NCBI GenBank assembly: GCA_018971485.1
Contig: JAGXAQ010000012.1
Span: 1-50,350 of the forward strand
Direction: 5' to 3'
Source: Pseudomonadota bacterium
GTDB lineage: Bacteria > Pseudomonadota > Gammaproteobacteria > Burkholderiales > REEB80
Length of the DNA: 50,350 nt
Shown: one piece after another, positions 46,699-50,350 of the stretch
Layout: every line of letters begins with the position of its first letter
How positions within the stretch are numbered: the stretch's first letter is position 1
Made by a program: the position numbers and the translations under genes
The notes under the pieces: generated by a model
Database searches by the model: none
What the model was told of the DNA's origin: nothing
Seen by the model: the letters and a program-made list of their open reading frames with translations, nothing else

Positions 46699-47292
46699 AT
46701 GAATACTGATGGAGTAGATAAAGGAAAGAGACGCTTTTTGCTCGCAGCATCCTCAGTTGCAGGTGGAATAGCTGTGGCGGGAACCGCCACACCTTTTGTA
46801 TTGAGTATGCTGCCGAGCCAGAGAGCGCTTGCGGCAGGGGCACCGGTTGAGGTGGATATTTCCAAGATCGAGCCTGGTTCTTATGTTACTGTTGCCTGGA
46901 GAGGAAAGCCTGTTTGGGTGACTTATCGAACCCAGGCAATGCTGGAACAATTGCCCAAAAATGATCCTCTGTTGCGTGATCCCAACTCGAATGAGTCCAC
47001 TCAACCGGATTATTGCAAGAATGAATATCGATCCATCAAGCCACAGTATCTGGTTCATGTAAACATCTGTACTCATCTAGGCTGTGCCCCCCTTCTTAAA
47101 AAGCAAGTAGGTGACCCGAGCCTTGGCGCAAGTTGGCCTGGAGGATTTTTTTGTCCCTGTCATGGTTCAAGGTATGACATGTCGGTCCGGGTATTCAAGG
47201 ATGTTCCCGCTCCGCTTAACATGGTGATCCCGCCTTATGTATACAAGACGGACAGTCGCATCATCATTGGTCAGGATAATATTCATTCATAG
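46699..47292 (+). CDS. petA: Ubiquinol-cytochrome c reductase Rieske subunit
   Basis: The 197-residue Rieske protein carries a twin-arginine signal-anchor (KRRFLLAA, Arg11-Arg12) and the 2Fe-2S motifs CTHLGC (Cys124, His126) and CPCHGS (Cys152, His155), with Cys129 and Cys154 forming the stabilising disulfide. It accepts electrons from ubiquinol in the bc1 complex. Export through Tat fits the tatABC genes nearby. The ATG at 46699 puts the twin arginine near the N-terminus; an upstream start at 46618 is less likely. Confidence 0.95.
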   Translation: MNTDGVDKGKRRFLLAASSVAGGIAVAGTATPFVLSMLPSQRALAAGAPVEVDISKIEPGSYVTVAWRGKPVWVTYRTQAMLEQLPKNDPLLRDPNSNESTQPDYCKNEYRSIKPQYLVHVNICTHLGCAPLLKKQVGDPSLGASWPGGFFCPCHGSRYDMSVRVFKDVPAPLNMVIPPYVYKTDSRIIIGQDNIHS

Positions 47293-47305
47293 TGGAGAAT
47301 CAGGA

Positions 47306-48523
47306 ATGAAACGGTTGATGAACTGGATTGACGCACGCTTTCCACTGACCTCGACGTGGAAATCGCAGGTCACTGAATACTATGCCCCCAAGAATTTTAA
47401 TTTCTGGTATTTTTTTGGCTCGCTTGCCTTGCTGGTTCTGGTTATCCAGATTGTGAGCGGGATTTTTTTGACCATGAACTATAAACCGGATTCTGCCCTG
47501 GCTTTCAATTCGGTTGAGTACATCATGAGAGATGTCAAGTGGGGTTGGCTTATCCGTTACATTCATTCAACTGGCGCATCCATGTTTTTTGTGGTGGTTT
47601 ATTTGCATATGTTTCGGGGCATTATCTATGGATCGTACAAAAAACCAAGGGAGCTTATCTGGATTTTTGGCATGTTGATCTTTCTGGTTCTCATGGCGGA
47701 GGCATTTATGGGCTACCTTCTTCCTTGGGGTCAGATGTCTTATTGGGGCGCACAGGTCATTATTTCGCTGTTTGGTGCAATCCCGGTAGTAGGCGGGGCT
47801 ATATCCACCTGGATACGAGGGGATTTTGTTGTCTCTGATGCGACGTTGAACCGTTTTTTCGCGTTTCATGTCATTGCACTACCTCTTATTTTGCTCGGTT
47901 TGGTTGTGGCTCACCTTGTTGCGTTGCATGAGGTGGGATCGAACAATCCGGATGGCATCGAAATTAAGGAACATCTTGATCCTGAAACAGGGATTCCGCT
48001 AGATGGAATCCCATTTCATCCGTATTACACGATCAAGGATCTGGTGGGTGTGGTGGCTTTCTTGTTTATTTTTTCAGCCATTGTCTTTTTTGCGCCGACT
48101 TTTGGCGGGCATTTTCTTGAGGCCAATAATTTTTTGCCGGCAAATCCGATGAAAACACCTCCTACGATAGAACCGGTCTGGTATTTCACTCCGTATTACG
48201 CGATCTTGCGGGCTGTACCCAATAAGCTGGTCGGTGTGATATTAATGGGATTGTCAGTAGTGATTTATTTCTTTGTTCCCTGGCTAGACAGAAGTCCGGT
48301 CAAATCGGTGCGCTATCGCGGGGTAATTTATAAAACGGCGTTGACGTTGTTCGTCATCAGTTTTCTGGCACTGGGTTTTCTTGGAACATGTCCTCCAACT
48401 CCAACCTATGTCATGATTACACGGTTTTTTGGCACCTTGTATTTCGGGTTTTTTCTCTTGATGCCCTGGTATACCCGGATTGATAAGACCAAACCTGTTC
48501 CAGAAAGGGTGACAAACCGATGA
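47306..48523 (+). CDS. petB: Cytochrome b subunit of the bc1 complex
   Basis: The 405-residue membrane protein has eight or so hydrophobic segments. Heme-ligand histidines lie in IRYIHSTGAS, VVYLHMFRG, FAFHVIALP and VVAHLVALHE. The quinol-site PEWY motif appears as IEPVWYFTP, with Val replacing the usual Glu-adjacent Glu position (PVWY rather than PEWY), a variant seen in some Proteobacteria. It is preceded by CAGGA and overlaps petC by 4 bp. Confidence 0.94.
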   Translation: MKRLMNWIDARFPLTSTWKSQVTEYYAPKNFNFWYFFGSLALLVLVIQIVSGIFLTMNYKPDSALAFNSVEYIMRDVKWGWLIRYIHSTGASMFFVVVYLHMFRGIIYGSYKKPRELIWIFGMLIFLVLMAEAFMGYLLPWGQMSYWGAQVIISLFGAIPVVGGAISTWIRGDFVVSDATLNRFFAFHVIALPLILLGLVVAHLVALHEVGSNNPDGIEIKEHLDPETGIPLDGIPFHPYYTIKDLVGVVAFLFIFSAIVFFAPTFGGHFLEANNFLPANPMKTPPTIEPVWYFTPYYAILRAVPNKLVGVILMGLSVVIYFFVPWLDRSPVKSVRYRGVIYKTALTLFVISFLALGFLGTCPPTPTYVMITRFFGTLYFGFFLLMPWYTRIDKTKPVPERVTNR

Positions 48524-49245
48524 AAAAACTTATTATCCTGTTTTTGCTCGCGCCTCTTGCTGTCTTTGCTGCACAGAATGGCCCGCATCTGGACAAGGCC
48601 CCGATCAATTTTCATGATGAGGCTTCCTTGCAGCGCGGGGCAAGGGATTTTACGAATTACTGTTTATCCTGCCATAGCGCACAGAATGTCCGGTATGAGC
48701 TGTTGAATCATATCGGCCTGTCCAACCAGCAGATTGAGAAGAACCTGATGGCGGCTGGTGGCAAGGTTGGCGATAAGATGAAAGTCGCGATGCGGCCACA
48801 AGATGCCAAGAAATGGTTCGGAATAGCTCCTCCCGATTTGGGGTTGATGGCCCGGGTGAAGGGGCCGGATTGGCTCTATGCTTATCTTCGTGATTTTTAT
48901 CGCGATGATTCGACTCAAACTGGTTGGAATAATACGGTTTATCCAAAGGTGGCAATGCCTGATGTGCTATGGGCACTCCAGGGTACGCAGGTGCTTCAGT
49001 CCGGTACAAAGATAATCGATGGCCGTACTGTTACAATACACAAGCTTGTTTTGGCAAAACCGGGTAAAATGACCCCCGCGCAGTATAATGCGTTTGTTGG
49101 CGACTTGGTGAATTTCATGACTTACATGGGACAACCCTATCATAACAAGCAGATAGACGTTGGTATCGTGGTTTTGCTTTTCTTGGGGGTATTGTTTGTG
49201 TTAGTTTATATGCTCAAGAAAGAGTATTGGAAAGATATTCACTGA
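48520..49245 (+). CDS. petC: Cytochrome c1 subunit of the bc1 complex
   Basis: The 241-residue protein has a signal peptide (cleavage likely after VFA, about residue 17), one c-type heme site CLSCH (Cys48, Cys51, His52), and a C-terminal membrane anchor (VGIVVLLFLGVLFVLVYML, about 214-232). It passes electrons from the Rieske centre to soluble cytochrome c. petABC is a complete bc1 operon. Confidence 0.95.
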   Translation: MKKLIILFLLAPLAVFAAQNGPHLDKAPINFHDEASLQRGARDFTNYCLSCHSAQNVRYELLNHIGLSNQQIEKNLMAAGGKVGDKMKVAMRPQDAKKWFGIAPPDLGLMARVKGPDWLYAYLRDFYRDDSTQTGWNNTVYPKVAMPDVLWALQGTQVLQSGTKIIDGRTVTIHKLVLAKPGKMTPAQYNAFVGDLVNFMTYMGQPYHNKQIDVGIVVLLFLGVLFVLVYMLKKEYWKDIH

Positions 49246-49319
49246 AGCGCATGAATCCGGTTTTCTAGTTGAGCGAACCGGTATTGTTGAAGCTTCGTTT
49301 GTTGAGATGTAACCACCCT

Positions 49320-49943
49320 ATGTCTACTTCTAGCAATAAGAAACCTATGATGACTTTATATTCGGGCATAAATTGCCCATTCAGCCATCGTTGTCGTATC
49401 GTCCTTCATGAAAAGGGGATGGATTTTCAGGTTATCGATGTGGATGAACAGGATAAATCTGAAGATTTGGCTGCAATGACCCCTTATAATGAGGTGCCGG
49501 TTCTGATTGAACGGGATCTGATTTTATACAATGCAAATATTATCAATGAGTACGTTGATGAACGTTTTCCTCATCCCCAGTTGATGCCAGCAGATCCGGT
49601 GATGCGGGGGCGTGCCAGATTGTTTCTCTATAGTTTTGAAGAGGAACTTTATAATCATGTCGGGGAAGTCGAAAACGGAGGGAAGCATGTTGACCGGGCC
49701 CGTGCTCAGATACGGGACGCGCTGACTCAGATAGCCCCTATGTTTGTGAAACAGAAATACATGATTGGTGATGAATTTTCCATGGTGGATGTGGCTATTG
49801 CCCCCCTGCTTTGGCGTCTTGACTATTATGATGTCCAGTTGCCTAAACCTGCAGCACCTTTGCTGAAATATGCTGAGAGAATCTTTAGCCGGCAGGGTTT
49901 TATTGATGCCTTGACTCCCCAAGAAAAAAGTATGCGCAATTGA
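49320..49943 (+). CDS. sspA: Stringent starvation protein A
   Basis: SspA is a glutathione-S-transferase-fold protein that binds RNA polymerase in E. coli. The 207-residue product has the GST N-terminal domain (LYSGINCPFSHRCRIVLHEKG, split across 12-32; NEVPVLIERDLILYNANII) and a helical C-terminal domain with the SMVDVAIAPLLWRLDYY stretch. The ATG at 49320 is favoured; MMTLYSG at residue 10 is another possible start. It is upstream of sspB, as in most Proteobacteria. Confidence 0.93.
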   Translation: MSTSSNKKPMMTLYSGINCPFSHRCRIVLHEKGMDFQVIDVDEQDKSEDLAAMTPYNEVPVLIERDLILYNANIINEYVDERFPHPQLMPADPVMRGRARLFLYSFEEELYNHVGEVENGGKHVDRARAQIRDALTQIAPMFVKQKYMIGDEFSMVDVAIAPLLWRLDYYDVQLPKPAAPLLKYAERIFSRQGFIDALTPQEKSMRN

Positions 49944-49989
49944 TTGATGGTATTCGGGCCGGTTTTTCTTCACGTATGAGGTTTGGATT

Positions 49990-50350
49990 ATGCAGGGTCT
50001 GTCTACCCGCCCCTATTTGATGCGTGCCATTTACGATTGGTGTCGTGATTGTGGATTGACTCCACACATGCTGGTTCGGGTTGATGCTCAGACCCAGGTT
50101 CCATCCGAATATGTTCGGGATGGGCAGATAGTGCTTAATATCAGTGAGTCAGCCTGCCGGAATCTCGTAATGGATAATCAGGCCGTATCCTTTTCGGCTC
50201 GTTTTGGTGGCGTGCCGCGGGATATCTGGGTACCTGTTTCCCATGTTATGGGAGTTTTTGCTCAGGAAAGTGGCCAAGGCCTGATGTTTGGGGAAGATGG
50301 GTCTGAACCGCCAGATGATCATCATCCGCAGTCAGGTCCATCAGGAAGCG
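49990..50350 (+). CDS. sspB: ClpXP protease specificity-enhancing factor SspB (3' end outside window)
   Basis: The frame from the ATG at 49990 runs open to the window edge (120 residues seen). STRPYLMRAIYDWCRDCGLTPHMLV matches the SspB N-terminus over residues 5-29, followed by VLNISESACRNLVMDN, FSARFGGVPRDIWVPV and ALYAxEx-like AQESGQG. SspB delivers ssrA-tagged proteins to ClpXP. The variable tail and the ClpX-binding C-terminus lie beyond the window. Confidence 0.92.
   Translation, partial: MQGLSTRPYLMRAIYDWCRDCGLTPHMLVRVDAQTQVPSEYVRDGQIVLNISESACRNLVMDNQAVSFSARFGGVPRDIWVPVSHVMGVFAQESGQGLMFGEDGSEPPDDHHPQSGPSGS

Overview
The window looks like a chromosomal segment of a betaproteobacterium. 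The reasons are gene order and gene type: ptsN-hprK-rapZ next to hpf-rpoN-lptBAC-kdsCD; an mla operon running into ibaG-murA-hisGDCBHAFIE-HIT-tatABC; petABC followed by sspAB; a short-form HisG; and separate hisI and hisE. Genus cannot be fixed from the sequence; an autotrophic or iron/nitrogen-oxidising lineage related to Nitrosomonadales or Ferrovales is a guess.

Region 1 (1 to about 3,500) is an accessory island dominated by gene wreckage. It holds the 3' part of a decayed IS3-family transposase, a frameshifted PD-(D/E)XK-like gene, an intact Fic-fold protein with a winged-helix N-terminus and a degenerate active-site motif, a truncated unknown gene fused tail-to-tail with an AbiEi-type antitoxin fragment, and a frameshifted small gene. 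The Fic gene is preceded by a dense array of TGCGTA/TACGCA motifs overlapping its likely promoter, which suggests autoregulation through its own DNA-binding domain.

Region 2 (3,589 to 20,900) is core genome. yicC is divergent from rph-rdgB-hemW. glcDEF (glycolate oxidase) converges on thiS-thiG-trmB. phoB is divergent from pstS-pstC-pstA, with two 11-bp-phased Pho-box arrays between them; pstB, phoU and phoR are absent from the neighbourhood. Then come an AsmA-like protein, mutY, a SIMPL-domain protein and ubiX.

Region 3 (20,964 to 28,453, minus strand) is the rpoN/LPS-export block: kdsD-kdsC-lptC-lptA-lptB-rpoN-hpf-ptsN-hprK-rapZ. It covers Kdo precursor synthesis, the LPS transport bridge, sigma-54 and the nitrogen-PTS regulators.

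Region 4 (28,676 to 44,673, plus strand) is about 16 kb of tightly packed co-oriented genes: mlaFED, a TolC-family outer-membrane protein, mlaCB, an ABC-2 exporter pair, ibaG, murA, the histidine genes, a HIT protein and tatABC. The TolC-like gene sits where many relatives carry mlaA.

Region 5 (44,677 to the right edge) has a DegS/DegQ-like protease whose start codon overlaps that of the divergent NIF3-like gene, then petABC (cytochrome bc1; its Rieske subunit carries a twin-arginine signal, fitting the nearby tat genes), sspA and a partial sspB cut by the window edge. No rRNA, tRNA or CRISPR array was recognised.
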